Shown piece after piece: positions 35,885-44,975 of a DNA stretch of 64,000 bases. Numbering within the stretch: position 1 is the first letter of the stretch; every line of letters begins with the position of its first letter. The notes below the pieces were generated by a model, which searched no databases, was not told the DNA's origin, and saw only the letters and a program-made list of their open reading frames with translations. The DNA comes from Myxococcales bacterium (GTDB lineage Bacteria; Myxococcota_A; Polyangia; Polyangiales; Polyangiaceae). A program made the position numbers and the translations under genes. The DNA lies in the NCBI GenBank assembly GCA_016794345.1, contig JAEUKE010000089.1, positions 62,001-126,000 on the forward strand, given 5' to 3'.

Positions 35885-37174
35885 ATGGCGGAGGCCGACG
35901 ACTCCGAGCCGCACTCGCGTCCGCCGCTGGTGCCGCCTGAACCCGAGGGTCCGACGAAGTCGGTGCCCGTTCCGCAGCGCGGCGGCACCGTCCGGATGCA
36001 CGCAGACGAGGTGCCCGCCGCCAGGAGGGCGCGCGCGGAGCGAGCGACCTCCCCCTCGCTCGGCGGCTCCCGCCCGTCGCGCGCGGAACGGATCCGCAAC
36101 AGCCTCTCGCAGCTCCGCGAGTCCGTGCTCTCGCGGCTGCCCCCGCTGCCGAAGTCGATCGCCGCGATGAGCGCGCCGATCGCCGTGTTCTCCCTCGTGG
36201 GGCTCTTCGCGATCTCCGTCGTCGTCTGGCTCGCGCTGACCGGGCGGTTGCCCGACGTCGCAGCGCGCTTCTCGCGGGCGGACACTCCGAAGACCGCCGA
36301 GCTCGCGCCTCCGCCCCTCAAGGATCTGGTCGAGCTCGACGAGGAAGAGCTGACGGGCCCCAGCGCGACCCCCGGGCGGACGAACGTGGGCCGCGGGGTC
36401 CTCTCCATCCCGCGGACGTTCACCGCGATGAAAGACGGGCAGTTCGATCTCGTCATCCATTTCCACGGCAATACCGAGCTCGCCGTCCAGAGCTACGAGG
36501 TCGCGCTGCTCGACTCGGTCGTGCTCGTGCTCAACCTCGGCAACGGCTCGGGCGCTTACGAGGAGCGCTTCGGGAACCCGGCCGCGCTCACGACCATCCT
36601 CGAGCGTGTGCCCGCGATCCTGGAGAAGCGGGGGCTGAAGAACGCGCGCATCCGCCGGCTTGCGCTTGTCGGCTGGAGCGCGGGCTACGGCGCCATCATC
36701 CGCTCGCTGGAGCACCAGCCGCACGCCGAGCGCACCGACGCGGTCATCCTGCTCGACGGGCTCCACTCGAGCTACCGCGAGGGGACACACGACGTCGAGC
36801 CGGCCTCGCTCCTGTCCGTCGAGGCCTTCGCCAGGCGCGCGATGAACGGCGAAAAGCTCCTCGTCATCACGCACTCCAGGATCCAGCCGATAGGGTACCT
36901 CGGTGTGCAGGAGACGGTGGACTTCCTCCTCGGTCGCCTCGACTTGAAGCGAACGGAAGTGTCATGGAAGACGGAGATCCCGGCGCTCGAGGCCGCGAAG
37001 GGCGTCTTGCCGAAGGACGAGCTACGCCCCCTCGAGCTCGTCAGCGAGGTCCGCTCCGGCAGCTTCGTGGTGCGAGGCTTCAAGGGCGATCAGCCGGCCC
37101 ATCACATCAGTCATCTGATGCAGATGTCGCAGATCGCCCTGCCCGAGCTGGCGAAGCGCTGGCAAAGCGAGTGA
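35885..37174 (+). CDS. Membrane-anchored alpha/beta-hydrolase-like protein
   Basis: A 429-residue protein with a Pro/Arg/Ser-rich cytoplasmic N-terminus, one membrane segment (IAVFSLVGLFAISVVVWLAL, about 100-120) and a C-terminal domain with hydrolase marks: LVIHFHGNTELAVQ (oxyanion-hole-like HG), LALVGWSAGYGAI (GxSxG-type elbow) and ILLDGLHSSYREG. A catalytic His may be the one in QPAHHISHLM. I do not recognise a specific family, and lipase or peptidase activity would be a guess. It starts 57 bp after the NtrC regulator. Confidence 0.6.
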   Translation: MAEADDSEPHSRPPLVPPEPEGPTKSVPVPQRGGTVRMHADEVPAARRARAERATSPSLGGSRPSRAERIRNSLSQLRESVLSRLPPLPKSIAAMSAPIAVFSLVGLFAISVVVWLALTGRLPDVAARFSRADTPKTAELAPPPLKDLVELDEEELTGPSATPGRTNVGRGVLSIPRTFTAMKDGQFDLVIHFHGNTELAVQSYEVALLDSVVLVLNLGNGSGAYEERFGNPAALTTILERVPAILEKRGLKNARIRRLALVGWSAGYGAIIRSLEHQPHAERTDAVILLDGLHSSYREGTHDVEPASLLSVEAFARRAMNGEKLLVITHSRIQPIGYLGVQETVDFLLGRLDLKRTEVSWKTEIPALEAAKGVLPKDELRPLELVSEVRSGSFVVRGFKGDQPAHHISHLMQMSQIALPELAKRWQSE

Positions 37175-37177
37175 AGG

Positions 37178-37783
37178 TCAGCCGCCTTCGCGAAGCGGGC
37201 GACCTTCGGAGTCAGGGACGTTGCCCATCAGCATGAGGATGCCGTCGATGAGGCACCAGAGCGAGCCGGCGCCGCAGGTGACGATCGAGACGACGAGCTG
37301 GATGATGCCGATCGTGGTGTGGCCCGTGTAGAAGCGACCCGCGCCGAAGGGCAGGAAGATCTGGAGGAGCCCGGCGACGAGCTTCGACTTCTCCGAGTAG
37401 GGAACGCCAGTGACCGGGTGCACGCCGTATGGCGCGCCCGGCACCATGCCCATGCCCGGCGGGGGGCCGAAACCGCCCGGCGGTCCGTAGCCAGGAGGAC
37501 CACCGAAGCCGCCCGGAGGAGGCGCGCCGTAGCCGCCGCCCGGAGGCGCGCCGGGCGGAGGGCCGTAGCCGCCGCCCGGAGGTGCTCCCGGAGGCGGGCC
37601 CCAGCCACCACCACCAGGGGGCGCACCGCCGCCCGGAGGCGGGCCATAGCCGCCGCCGCCCGGAGGCGCACCGGGCGGAGGACCGTAACCGCCGCCGCCG
37701 CCATCAGGCGGAGGTCCCCACCCGCCACCGGTTGCGCTCCATGTCGACTGCCCGTTGCTCTGGTGCTCGGTTCCCTGGATCAT
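37178..37783 (-). CDS. TM2-domain protein with Gly/Pro/Tyr-rich repeats
   Basis: A 201-residue protein whose N-terminal half is a low-complexity run of GYGPPPGAPPGGG-like units. The C-terminal third is a TM2 domain: KSKLVAGLLQIFLPFGAGRFYTG, then IGIIQLVVSIVTCGAGSLWCLIDGILML, with two hydrophobic helices joined by a short loop. TM2 proteins are membrane proteins of unclear role, and the repeats may mediate assembly. It is convergent with the hydrolase (3-bp gap). It is divergent from the next gene, with only 24 bp between start codons. Confidence 0.8.
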   Translation of the reverse strand: MIQGTEHQSNGQSTWSATGGGWGPPPDGGGGGYGPPPGAPPGGGGYGPPPGGGAPPGGGGWGPPPGAPPGGGYGPPPGAPPGGGYGAPPPGGFGGPPGYGPPGGFGPPPGMGMVPGAPYGVHPVTGVPYSEKSKLVAGLLQIFLPFGAGRFYTGHTTIGIIQLVVSIVTCGAGSLWCLIDGILMLMGNVPDSEGRPLREGG

Positions 37784-37807
37784 CGGTTCGCCCAAGGGTG
37801 AACGACG

Positions 37808-38221
37808 ATGGCCCTCGCGTCTATCCCCAACATCAGCCGGTTCTGCACATTTGGTCCCGCGATGGCGGTCGTCCTCACCGGCGTCGTCACGGTCGGCTGT
37901 GGCTCCGCCGTGTTCTACGACGAGGTCCCGGACGAAGAGGAGGCCGAGGCAGCGTGGCTCGATGCCCCGGCGCTCGCGCCCGGCCCTGCGTGGAGCGAAG
38001 GCTTGAGCTGCGAAGACAGCGTGGGGATCGCGCGCGTCCGGGTCGTCGGGGGTATCGAGACGGCCAAGGCCCTCGGCAAGCGAGAGCAGCAGGCCTGCCT
38101 CGCCGAGAAGGCGCAGGTGCTCTCCACGCTAGCCGGGATGATCGAGCGCGGCGAGATGCGCTCCGCAGCTTGCTCCGAGGCGCGCACCGTGTTCGCCGAA
38201 GCGAAGCGATGCGGCGGCTGA
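37808..38221 (+). CDS. Small hypothetical lipoprotein
   Basis: A 137-residue exported protein with a hydrophobic leader ending VVTVGCGS, a plausible lipobox. The mature part is Ala/Glu-rich with four Cys (SCEDS, QACLAE, AACSEA, KRCGG) that could pair. No family is recognised. The stop region overlaps the ATG of the next gene by 13 bp, so the two are probably co-transcribed. Confidence 0.55.
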   Translation: MALASIPNISRFCTFGPAMAVVLTGVVTVGCGSAVFYDEVPDEEEAEAAWLDAPALAPGPAWSEGLSCEDSVGIARVRVVGGIETAKALGKREQQACLAEKAQVLSTLAGMIERGEMRSAACSEARTVFAEAKRCGG

Positions 38222-39513
38222 CCCCGCGGCTGGCGCTCGGCGTGCTCGCGATGGCAGCCGCGTGCGCGGATACACGCGGCGAGACCGCAAGCTCGAGCGC
38301 GCAGCCAGGCACGAGCGCGCCCGTCCCGGCGGTCGGCTCGGCCGCTCCGACCGCCTCGGCCGCGCCGCGGCCCGAGCCCTGGCTCGAGCGCACGCTGCGC
38401 GAGTCCGATCCGCGGTGGAGCGCCTGGCTCGACCAGGCCGACGTGCTGCGGCTCCAGATCCTCGTGACGGAGGTGACGAAAGGCGGCCCCTGGCGAACGC
38501 ACGCGCTCCGCGCCGACGCCGAGTACTTCTACCCCGCGAGCGCCATCAAGACCTTCCTCGCGGTGGCCGCGCTCCGGACCCTCTCGCGAAAGGCCGGCGA
38601 AGAGATCCCGCTCGGTTCCCGGATCATCCGCTGCGCCGAGCGCAAGCCCGGATGTCAGCCGCCCAAGGAAGACGAAGATCCGGATCAGCCGCCGGAGGAG
38701 GAGAAGCGAAGACACGACCCGAAGATCCGCGTCGGCGACGAGATCCGGAAGATGCTCTCCTACTCCGACAACGACTCCTACAACCGGCTCTACGACATCG
38801 TCGGGCACGCCGAGCTGAACGAGGAGATGCGCGACATGGGCTTCGACTCCGTTCGATTCCACCATCGAATGAGCGCGCCCGCCGAGGAGTCTCGCGAGAC
38901 GCTGCGCGTGGTCGTCCGGCCGCCGGGAAAGGCGCCAATCGAGATCGGCAAGCGCACGAGCACGTTCGAGCCGCCGCCCACGCCGGCGAAGGCGCTGGAG
39001 GTCGGGACCGCCTACCGCGACAGGAAGGGCCTGATCGAGGCACCCCTCAGCTTCGCCAACAAGAACTACGTCTCGCTGCACGACCTGCAGAGGATGAACG
39101 TCTCGCTGCTCTTCCCCGAGCGCCCGGAGGCGGCCCGTCTCGAGCTGACCGACGCCCAGCGAGCCCACCTCGTCTCGAGCATGACGACGAGCTTCAAGAA
39201 CCGAAAACACGCGGCCGAGCACTCGCCGCTCACGCCGGGTGTCATCGACGCGATCGGCGACAAGGACGTGCGTTATGTCGGCAAGTCTGGCCGGGCGTAC
39301 GGGTTTCACCTCGAGAACGCGTACGTCGAGGACAAGTCCACGGGCCGCGCGTTCTTCGTCACGGTCACGGTGTATTCGAACCCCGACGGCGTGATGAACG
39401 ACGACGACTACGGATACGACGAGGTCACGCGGCCCCTCCTCGCGAGCTTGGGGAGCGCGCTCGCGAAGGCGCTGCTCGGCGCGGACCGGAAGGCGGACGC
39501 GGCGGCGCGATAG
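38209..39513 (+). CDS. Beta-lactamase/penicillin-binding-fold lipoprotein
   Basis: A 434-residue lipoprotein (LAMAAAC) with the three motifs of the serine beta-lactamase/DD-peptidase superfamily in order: S111-x2-K114 (PASAIKTF), S186-D-N (YSDNDSYNRL), and K359-S-G (GKSGRAYG). A charged insertion (PPKEDEDPDQPPEEEKRRHD) follows the first motif. The family includes class A beta-lactamases. As a lipoprotein larger than typical class A enzymes with an insertion, it may instead act on peptidoglycan or other peptides. It overlaps the preceding small lipoprotein gene. Confidence 0.75.
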   Translation: MRRLTPRLALGVLAMAAACADTRGETASSSAQPGTSAPVPAVGSAAPTASAAPRPEPWLERTLRESDPRWSAWLDQADVLRLQILVTEVTKGGPWRTHALRADAEYFYPASAIKTFLAVAALRTLSRKAGEEIPLGSRIIRCAERKPGCQPPKEDEDPDQPPEEEKRRHDPKIRVGDEIRKMLSYSDNDSYNRLYDIVGHAELNEEMRDMGFDSVRFHHRMSAPAEESRETLRVVVRPPGKAPIEIGKRTSTFEPPPTPAKALEVGTAYRDRKGLIEAPLSFANKNYVSLHDLQRMNVSLLFPERPEAARLELTDAQRAHLVSSMTTSFKNRKHAAEHSPLTPGVIDAIGDKDVRYVGKSGRAYGFHLENAYVEDKSTGRAFFVTVTVYSNPDGVMNDDDYGYDEVTRPLLASLGSALAKALLGADRKADAAAR

Positions 39514-39545
39514 CGGCCCGCCCGCGCGCGCCCCCCAATGAGATC

Positions 39546-40304
39546 TCACCGCACGGGCAGGTGCACGTCGATGACCTCTCCGGTGCGGAGCGCGCCGGTC
39601 GCGTCGGCCCACGTGAACCGGGCGCGCTCGACGCCGCAGTTGCCTCGCGCGTCGCACACGGAGATCGAGGCGTAGTCGAGCTCGATCGACACGACGCGGA
39701 CGGCGCCGGTCGAGGCGAGGCGGAGCTCGCCGACGTCCGTCAGGCGATCCGAATCGGAGTCGGCCCAGATCCCGAGCTCCGCGAAGCGCGGATCGGCGGC
39801 GTCCACGCGGCCGTCCGCGTTTGCGTCGAGCTCGGCCAATGCCTCGAAGCCGTTCCTGGCCCGTGAGCCGTCGTCGAGGCTCACCGCGCTGCCGAAGAGC
39901 TCGGTGCCGTCGCTGATGCGGCCGTCGCCGTCGCGGTCCAGCGTGAGCCAGGGCGTCGCCGCGGTCGGCCAGTCGGAGACCATCGAGACCCCGTCCCCGG
40001 TGAGATCGAACGCGGCCGACCCTGCGGGAAGAAACGCCGGGGCCTCTCCCGAGAACGAAAGCACGAGCGGCGTCGGCGCGCAGACCCACGCGCCGTCTTC
40101 ACACATGACGGCGTCGTACAGGCAGCCGGTGGGCCGATCCCCCGTGCACTCCACCGGCTCCTCCGTCGTCGCCTCATCCTCGTCCGAGGCTCCGATCTCG
40201 TCGCCTTCTTCGTCGACCTCTTCGGTCTCGGTCTCCTCCTCGCAGCCGGAGAGGAGGAGGAGGGAACAGGTGAGCAAAGCGGAAAGGACGCGGTGGAAGC
40301 TCAT
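39546..40304 (-). CDS. Lipoprotein with EF-hand-like calcium motifs
   Basis: A 252-residue lipoprotein (CSLLLLSGC) with a Glu/Asp-rich linker (EEETETEEVDEEGDE). The mature part carries several Dx[D/N]xDG loops: DLTGDGVSMV, DRDGDGRISDGTELFG and DANADGRVDAADPRF, followed by DSDSDRLTDVGEL. These are EF-hand/dockerin-type calcium ligands. A domain seen in some myxobacterial proteins follows (LASTGAVRVVSIELDY). AGAGGG precedes the ATG at 40304. Substrate or partner is unknown. Confidence 0.7.
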   Translation of the reverse strand: MSFHRVLSALLTCSLLLLSGCEEETETEEVDEEGDEIGASDEDEATTEEPVECTGDRPTGCLYDAVMCEDGAWVCAPTPLVLSFSGEAPAFLPAGSAAFDLTGDGVSMVSDWPTAATPWLTLDRDGDGRISDGTELFGSAVSLDDGSRARNGFEALAELDANADGRVDAADPRFAELGIWADSDSDRLTDVGELRLASTGAVRVVSIELDYASISVCDARGNCGVERARFTWADATGALRTGEVIDVHLPVR

Positions 40305-40524
40305 GTTGCCCTCTGGAGCAACGGGAGTGCCAATCACTCGTCGTCGTGATCCGTCGCTCGACCGGATGCCCTCGACGAGCGGCGTCGTGACCGACGCGGC
40401 GTGGTCTGCGCCACGTTGAGCCTGAGCCTCCGACGGCTCGGTCCCGGCGCCGTCAAAAGCGGCCGGCCGAATCGACGTTCGTGGTGCGCAGCACGTAGCG
40501 CGAGAACCGCGAAGAGGACACGCG

Positions 40525-42147
40525 CTACTTCTTCTTCTTGCCGCCGCCCTTCGCGGCCGCGCCGGCGTCCTCGTATTGGGCGAGGAACGCGTCGTAGTCG
40601 CCGCGGAAGTCCACCAGGCCGTTCGGCGTGAAGGCCCAGAGGCGCGTCGCGAACTGCGAGATGAGGTCGCGGTCGTGGGCGACCACGAAACACGTGCCCT
40701 CGTACTTCGAGAGGGCGTCGCCGAGCGCGACGATGGACTCGAGATCGAGATGGTTGGTCGGCTCGTCGAGCACGAGCACGTTGTCCTTCGTCAGCATGAG
40801 CTTCGCGAAGATGAGGCGCACGGCCTCGCCGCCGGAGAGGGCGCGCGTCGGCTTCTTCCCTTCGTCGCCGGCGAAGAGCATCTTGCCTAGCAGGCCACGG
40901 ATGTCCTGCACGCCCGCGCTCGGGTCGATCGAGTGGAGCCAGTCGTTCACCGTCGTGTCGTTCGGGATGCCTTCACGGTGATCCTGGGCGAGGTAGCCCA
41001 CGGTGGCCTGGTGGCCCCAGGTGATCGTCCCGGCGTCGGGCGGCAGCTCGCCCACGAGCATGCGGCAGAGGGTGGTCTTGCCCACGCCGTTGCGCCCGAT
41101 GATGGCGATCTTCTCGCCCTTGGTCACGAGGCCGTGGAAGTCCTTGCAGATCGGGACGTCGGGCCAGGCCTTGGAGAGGCCCTCGATCGTGAGCGTCTGC
41201 TTGCCCGACGGCTTCTTCACCAGCAGCTGAATGAAAGGTCGGGCGATGTTGCTCTTCTTCAAGTCGGACAGCGCGAGCTTCTCGATCTGGCGCTTGCGGC
41301 TCTGTACCTGGGAGGCGCGGGTGCCGGCCCCGAAGCGCGCCACGAAGTCCTTCAGCTGCTCGATCTTCTTCGTGCGTTCGGCGTTCTCTTGCTCGACGCG
41401 CGAGCGCACCTGGCTCTTGGCGATGACCATGTCGTCGTATCCGCCGGGGTAGACGATGATGGTCTCGTAATCGATGTCGGCGATGTGCGAGCAGATCTCG
41501 TTCAAGAAATGGCGATCGTGCGAAATGGTGACGAGCACCCCCTGGTACTCGCAGAGGAACCGCTCGAGCCAGCGGATCGTGTCGAGGTCGAGGTTGTTCG
41601 TCGGCTCGTCCAGGAGGAGCGCCTCGGGCTTGCCGAAGAGCGCCTGGGCCAAGAGCACCCGCAGCTTGAGGCCGCCGGCGATCTCGCGCATCGGCCGCTC
41701 GTGCTCGGAGACCGGGATGCCGAGGCCCTCGAGCAGCGTCGCCGCCTCGCTGTCGGCCGAGTAGCCGTCCTCCTCGGCGATGACACCCTCCAGCTCGCCG
41801 AGGCGCTCGCCCTCGGCGTCCGTCAGGTTCTCGGAGGCGAGGAGCTTCTCCTTCTCCTGCATGGCGGCCCAGAGCTTGTGGTTGCCCATCACCACCACGT
41901 CGAGGACACGCACGTCTTCGAAGGCGTACTGGTCCTGCCGGAGCACGCTGGTCTTCTCCGGTCGCGAGCACACGCCCGTGTCGGGCTCGAGGTCCCCGGA
42001 GAGGATCTTCATGAACGTCGACTTGCCGGCGCCGTTCGGCCCCGTGAGGCCGTAGCGGCGGCCCGCGTTGAAGCTGACGGTGACATCCTCGAAGAGGCGC
42101 TTGCTGCCGTAGGCCTTGGTGACGCCTTGGACCTGGATGGCGGACAT
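40525..42147 (-). CDS. ybiT: ABC-F family ATP-binding protein, YbiT-like
   Basis: A 540-residue soluble protein with two ABC cassettes and no membrane segments. Cassette 1 has GPNGAGKST, AGGLKLRVLLAQALF and LLLDEPTNNLD. Cassette 2 has GRNGVGKTT, LSGGEAVRLIFAKLM and LVLDEPTNHLD. A charged linker joins them. RQDQYAFEDVRVLDVVVMG and SHDRHFLNEICSHIADIDY match YbiT closely. ABC-F proteins act on the ribosome (translation quality or antibiotic protection). The role here is not shown. The Lys-rich tail GGGKKKK is at the end. A 220-bp gap separates it from the next minus-strand gene. Confidence 0.92.
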   Translation of the reverse strand: MSAIQVQGVTKAYGSKRLFEDVTVSFNAGRRYGLTGPNGAGKSTFMKILSGDLEPDTGVCSRPEKTSVLRQDQYAFEDVRVLDVVVMGNHKLWAAMQEKEKLLASENLTDAEGERLGELEGVIAEEDGYSADSEAATLLEGLGIPVSEHERPMREIAGGLKLRVLLAQALFGKPEALLLDEPTNNLDLDTIRWLERFLCEYQGVLVTISHDRHFLNEICSHIADIDYETIIVYPGGYDDMVIAKSQVRSRVEQENAERTKKIEQLKDFVARFGAGTRASQVQSRKRQIEKLALSDLKKSNIARPFIQLLVKKPSGKQTLTIEGLSKAWPDVPICKDFHGLVTKGEKIAIIGRNGVGKTTLCRMLVGELPPDAGTITWGHQATVGYLAQDHREGIPNDTTVNDWLHSIDPSAGVQDIRGLLGKMLFAGDEGKKPTRALSGGEAVRLIFAKLMLTKDNVLVLDEPTNHLDLESIVALGDALSKYEGTCFVVAHDRDLISQFATRLWAFTPNGLVDFRGDYDAFLAQYEDAGAAAKGGGKKKK

Positions 42148-42232
42148 GAGGGGCGTCAGTTAGCACTTCTCCGGCGGGGCCGGCTACCTGGAGACGTTTG
42201 CTGCTCGGGAGCGCGGTCGCTAGGCTCGGAGC

Positions 42233-44164
42233 GTGCGAAAAAGCTCCCTTCTCGCGAGCCTGTTCTTCGCCGTGGCGGGGTGCTCCGGGGCCTCGTCGGA
42301 CCCTTCGGCGGTGCCGAGCGTATCGGTCACGGCCAGCGCCCCGGCGGCTCCCGCCTTCGAGCGAGCGTGGGAGACGAAGCTGGGCGGTGACGTCGGCGCG
42401 CTGGCCATCGCCCCGGCGGCGGAGATCATCGTGAACGTGGGCGACACGCTCAGCGTCCTCGATCCGAAGGACGGCCGCGTGGTGAAGTCGGCCTCGGCAT
42501 GCCGGGCTCGCGACGGCGGTCTCGGCTTCTCGAACGCCCGCGAGATCGTGTTGATCTGCACCGATTCGATACTCGTCTTTTCGTGGCCGGAGCTCGCCCG
42601 CAAGCGCCTCGTGAAGCGTGGCGGGCACTCGGAGGCGGCGGTCGGACGAGGTCGTTTTGCGACGAAGGAGACGTTCGGAGTCGGTCGTGTGCGGATCTTC
42701 TCGACGGATACAGGGGAGGTCGTCGACTGGTTCGATCCACCGGGGCGTGTCGACGACCTCGCCTTCGCCCCCGATGGCAGCCGCCTGGCCGTCGGTACCG
42801 CCGAGGGCATCTACCTCCGAACGGTTGGCGCGCGGACGGGCAAGCTCGTGTTTCCCGTCGAGCGCGGACTCGTCCGTGCGCTCGACTTCACACCCGACGG
42901 ACGGCGTCTGGTCGCCGCGGTCGGTGGTGGCGTAGCCGTGATGGACGCGGACACCGGCGCGGCGGTCCGCACCTTCGGTGACCGCTCGTCCCCCGCGGGC
43001 GCCGTCTTCTTGGCCGGCGGTCTGCTGGCGACGAGCGGCTACGACGGCCTCGCCGTGTGGCGCCCGAACGCCGCCGAGCCCCGGGTGCTGGGGAAGGGGC
43101 TAGAGCGCCTCCTGGCGCGGTCGACCGGTGGAGCCTTCTTCTGTGCGAGCGGGCGAGAAGGCGCGCTCGCCTGCTTCGGGCGGCCGGACCCGGCGGGCGA
43201 CGAGCGGGCCTTTGCCGCGACCCGTCCTGCGGCGCTGCCGTCGGGTGCCCCGTCGCCGGAGCCTGTCGCCGCGCCATCTCCTCCTCCGACGAGCGCACCA
43301 GCGGGGTATGCCATTCGGTGGCGCAAGGACGTCCGCGCCGGATGGATCGGCCTCACGCCCGATGGCACGTCGCTCCTCACGACGAACGGGGCCTTGCTCG
43401 AGGTCCGAAGCCTGGAGAATGGCTCGTCTCCGCGGGGGACGGAGCTCTGCCGTGGGGCCGACGGTGCGATCGGTTTCGCCAAGCCCGATCGCCTCGTGAG
43501 CATCTGTGAAGACCGCGTCGAGGTGCTCGAGTGGCCGAGCCTCGCCAAGAAGTCGTCGTTCCAGCTCGAGCACGACATGAACATCGGCGACGTCTCGAGC
43601 GGGCGAATCGTGGTCGACGTGGAGGATAGGGGGAGGTTCGCCGTCTATTCTATCGACACGGGCAAGCGTGTGCTCGAGGCCGAGGCATCGGCGCCGCTCG
43701 AGGCCCTGCGCCTCTCTCCGGACGGGAGCCGCGTCGCCTTCAGCGCCAAAGGGGAGGGGACGCAGATCTACGACACCAAGTCGCGCACCGCCCGAAAGCT
43801 GGTCGACGCCGTCGCAGGGCCGGAGCTCACGTTTTCGCCGGACGGCAAGAAGCTCCTCGTTCGGGGAGCGTCGTTCTCACTCCGCGAGATCGACGCTGCC
43901 ACGGGGGCGGCGGGGCGCGTCTGGGAGTCGGGGTGGATTCACCAGGCCGCCTATAGAAAAGATGACTCGATTGTCATCGTTGGTCACGACGGGCTCTCGC
44001 TCCTCTCCGGATCCGGGGAGAAGACGGCGCCGGTCGATTGGGTCGATCGGCCCGGCCTCGCCGTGGCCGCGGACGGCTCGACGATCTGCGGGGTATCCTC
44101 GTTCGTCGGGCGCAGCGCCCGCGGAATGATGGATGAGGTCGTCTGCTTCGCGAAGGCGCCATGA
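42233..44164 (+). CDS. WD40-like beta-propeller lipoprotein
   Basis: A 643-residue lipoprotein (FFAVAGCSG) from GTG 42233. It holds two related halves of repeated propeller-type blades (FAPDGSRLAVGTAEGIYL; FTPDGRRLVAAVGGG; LSPDGSRVAFSAKGEGTQIYD; FSPDGKKLLVRG) separated by a Pro/Ala-rich spacer (PEPVAAPSPPPTSAPA) near residue 350. The two halves start with similar text (KDGRVVKSAS... and GSSPRGTELCRGADGAIGF). It is probably a cell-surface or periplasmic interaction protein. Gene context gives no function. Confidence 0.72.
   Translation: MRKSSLLASLFFAVAGCSGASSDPSAVPSVSVTASAPAAPAFERAWETKLGGDVGALAIAPAAEIIVNVGDTLSVLDPKDGRVVKSASACRARDGGLGFSNAREIVLICTDSILVFSWPELARKRLVKRGGHSEAAVGRGRFATKETFGVGRVRIFSTDTGEVVDWFDPPGRVDDLAFAPDGSRLAVGTAEGIYLRTVGARTGKLVFPVERGLVRALDFTPDGRRLVAAVGGGVAVMDADTGAAVRTFGDRSSPAGAVFLAGGLLATSGYDGLAVWRPNAAEPRVLGKGLERLLARSTGGAFFCASGREGALACFGRPDPAGDERAFAATRPAALPSGAPSPEPVAAPSPPPTSAPAGYAIRWRKDVRAGWIGLTPDGTSLLTTNGALLEVRSLENGSSPRGTELCRGADGAIGFAKPDRLVSICEDRVEVLEWPSLAKKSSFQLEHDMNIGDVSSGRIVVDVEDRGRFAVYSIDTGKRVLEAEASAPLEALRLSPDGSRVAFSAKGEGTQIYDTKSRTARKLVDAVAGPELTFSPDGKKLLVRGASFSLREIDAATGAAGRVWESGWIHQAAYRKDDSIVIVGHDGLSLLSGSGEKTAPVDWVDRPGLAVAADGSTICGVSSFVGRSARGMMDEVVCFAKAP
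43963..43976. repeat. TGAC-N6-GTCA palindrome, copy 7
   Basis: TGACTCGATTGTCA lies in codons AAA GAT GAC TCG ATT GTC ATC GTT GGT of the propeller gene. AAA, GAT, ATT, GTT and GGT make an unusual run of AT-ending codons. Confidence 0.55.
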
Positions 44165-44221
44165 AACGCGCGGACCAGCAGGGTGCTGAAAAAGGCGGCG
44201 TCGTAGACTGCTAGGGCCCGC

Positions 44222-44962
44222 CTACTCGCCCCCCTGCGCCCGCTGCAGCATCATCTCCAGCTCGCGATCCACCGCCGGTCCGAACGCCTGCTGCCCGTCC
44301 CTCCAGCGGTCCACCACGCTCGGGTCGGCGAAGAGCATCGCCAACGCCGCGATGAGCTCGACCATCCGGCCGTCTTTCCCGGACTCGAAGAGCGCGCGCG
44401 AGAGCCCCGCCGTCGCCGCGTCCGCGCCGATGCGCTGCGCGGGGTAGTGCAAGACGGGCACGTCGCGCTCGGGGCTCTCGAACGCTTCCCGACACGCGGC
44501 AGGATCCGCCGCGTTTGCGCCTGCGCAATGGAGCGGGCGATGCTCGTACGCGATGCACCGTGCCTCGACCAGGAGCGGGCAGGGCAGCTTGAGCATCGCG
44601 CGCGCGTCGGCGGTGAGGCCCCGTGTTCGCGCGTCCGCCTGCTCGACCCGCGATCGAAGCGCGCCGAGCTCGGCCTCCGAGAGGCTCGCCGTCAGGTGCT
44701 CGTACAGCCCGATGATCTCGGCCGGCGTGGCGATGACCTTCAAATGGCAGCAGTACGCGCAGCCCTCGGCGCACCCGATCGGCGCCGCGGGAGGGAACTG
44801 CCGCTTGGCCTCGGCGACCACCCCATCCAGCCACGCCAGCGCCTGCGCGGCCATGGCCCCCGGCCTCTCCCCCTCGCGCGCCATCTCCGCCGCTCCATGG
44901 TGGAACGCGGCGGCGATGGCGTCGGGGCCGAGCGGGCCCACGAGGGGGAGGCGTCTTGTCAT
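44222..44962 (-). CDS. YkgJ-family cysteine-cluster protein
   Basis: A 246-residue soluble protein with the Cys pattern of the YkgJ/UPF0153 (zinc- or iron-chelating) family: CAEGCAYCCHL at about residue 63, then CPLLVEARCIAYEHRPLHC, and a further Cys in NAADPAACREAF. The family is proposed to bind Fe-S or zinc and its role is unknown. The C-terminal half is Ala-rich and helical. It is likely co-transcribed with the lipoprotein just upstream, 10 bp away. Confidence 0.8.
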   Translation of the reverse strand: MTRRLPLVGPLGPDAIAAAFHHGAAEMAREGERPGAMAAQALAWLDGVVAEAKRQFPPAAPIGCAEGCAYCCHLKVIATPAEIIGLYEHLTASLSEAELGALRSRVEQADARTRGLTADARAMLKLPCPLLVEARCIAYEHRPLHCAGANAADPAACREAFESPERDVPVLHYPAQRIGADAATAGLSRALFESGKDGRMVELIAALAMLFADPSVVDRWRDGQQAFGPAVDRELEMMLQRAQGGE

Positions 44963-44975
44963 GACGGAATGGTCA
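44962..44975. repeat. TGAC-N6-GTCA palindrome, copy 8
   Basis: TGACGGAATGGTCA spans the 10-bp gap between two minus-strand genes, covering the ykgJ start base and the stop codon of the upstream lipoprotein. GTCATGAC, its opposite orientation, overlaps at 44958-44965. Confidence 0.55.

Noticed and set aside
36948..36963. GAAC-GGAAGT-GTCA and the similar GAAC-AGACCT-GTCA near 2465 as palindrome copies
   Set aside because: Two mismatches in the left arm; may be decayed relatives but not counted.
37093..37120. CATCAG-TCAT-CTGATG hairpin inside the hydrolase gene
   Set aside because: Short, unique in the window and explained by ordinary codons (His-Ile-Ser-His-Leu-Met).
44165..44221. CAGCA-GGG-TGCTG-AAAAA as a terminator between two convergent genes
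   Set aside because: Five-base stem is too weak to support a call.
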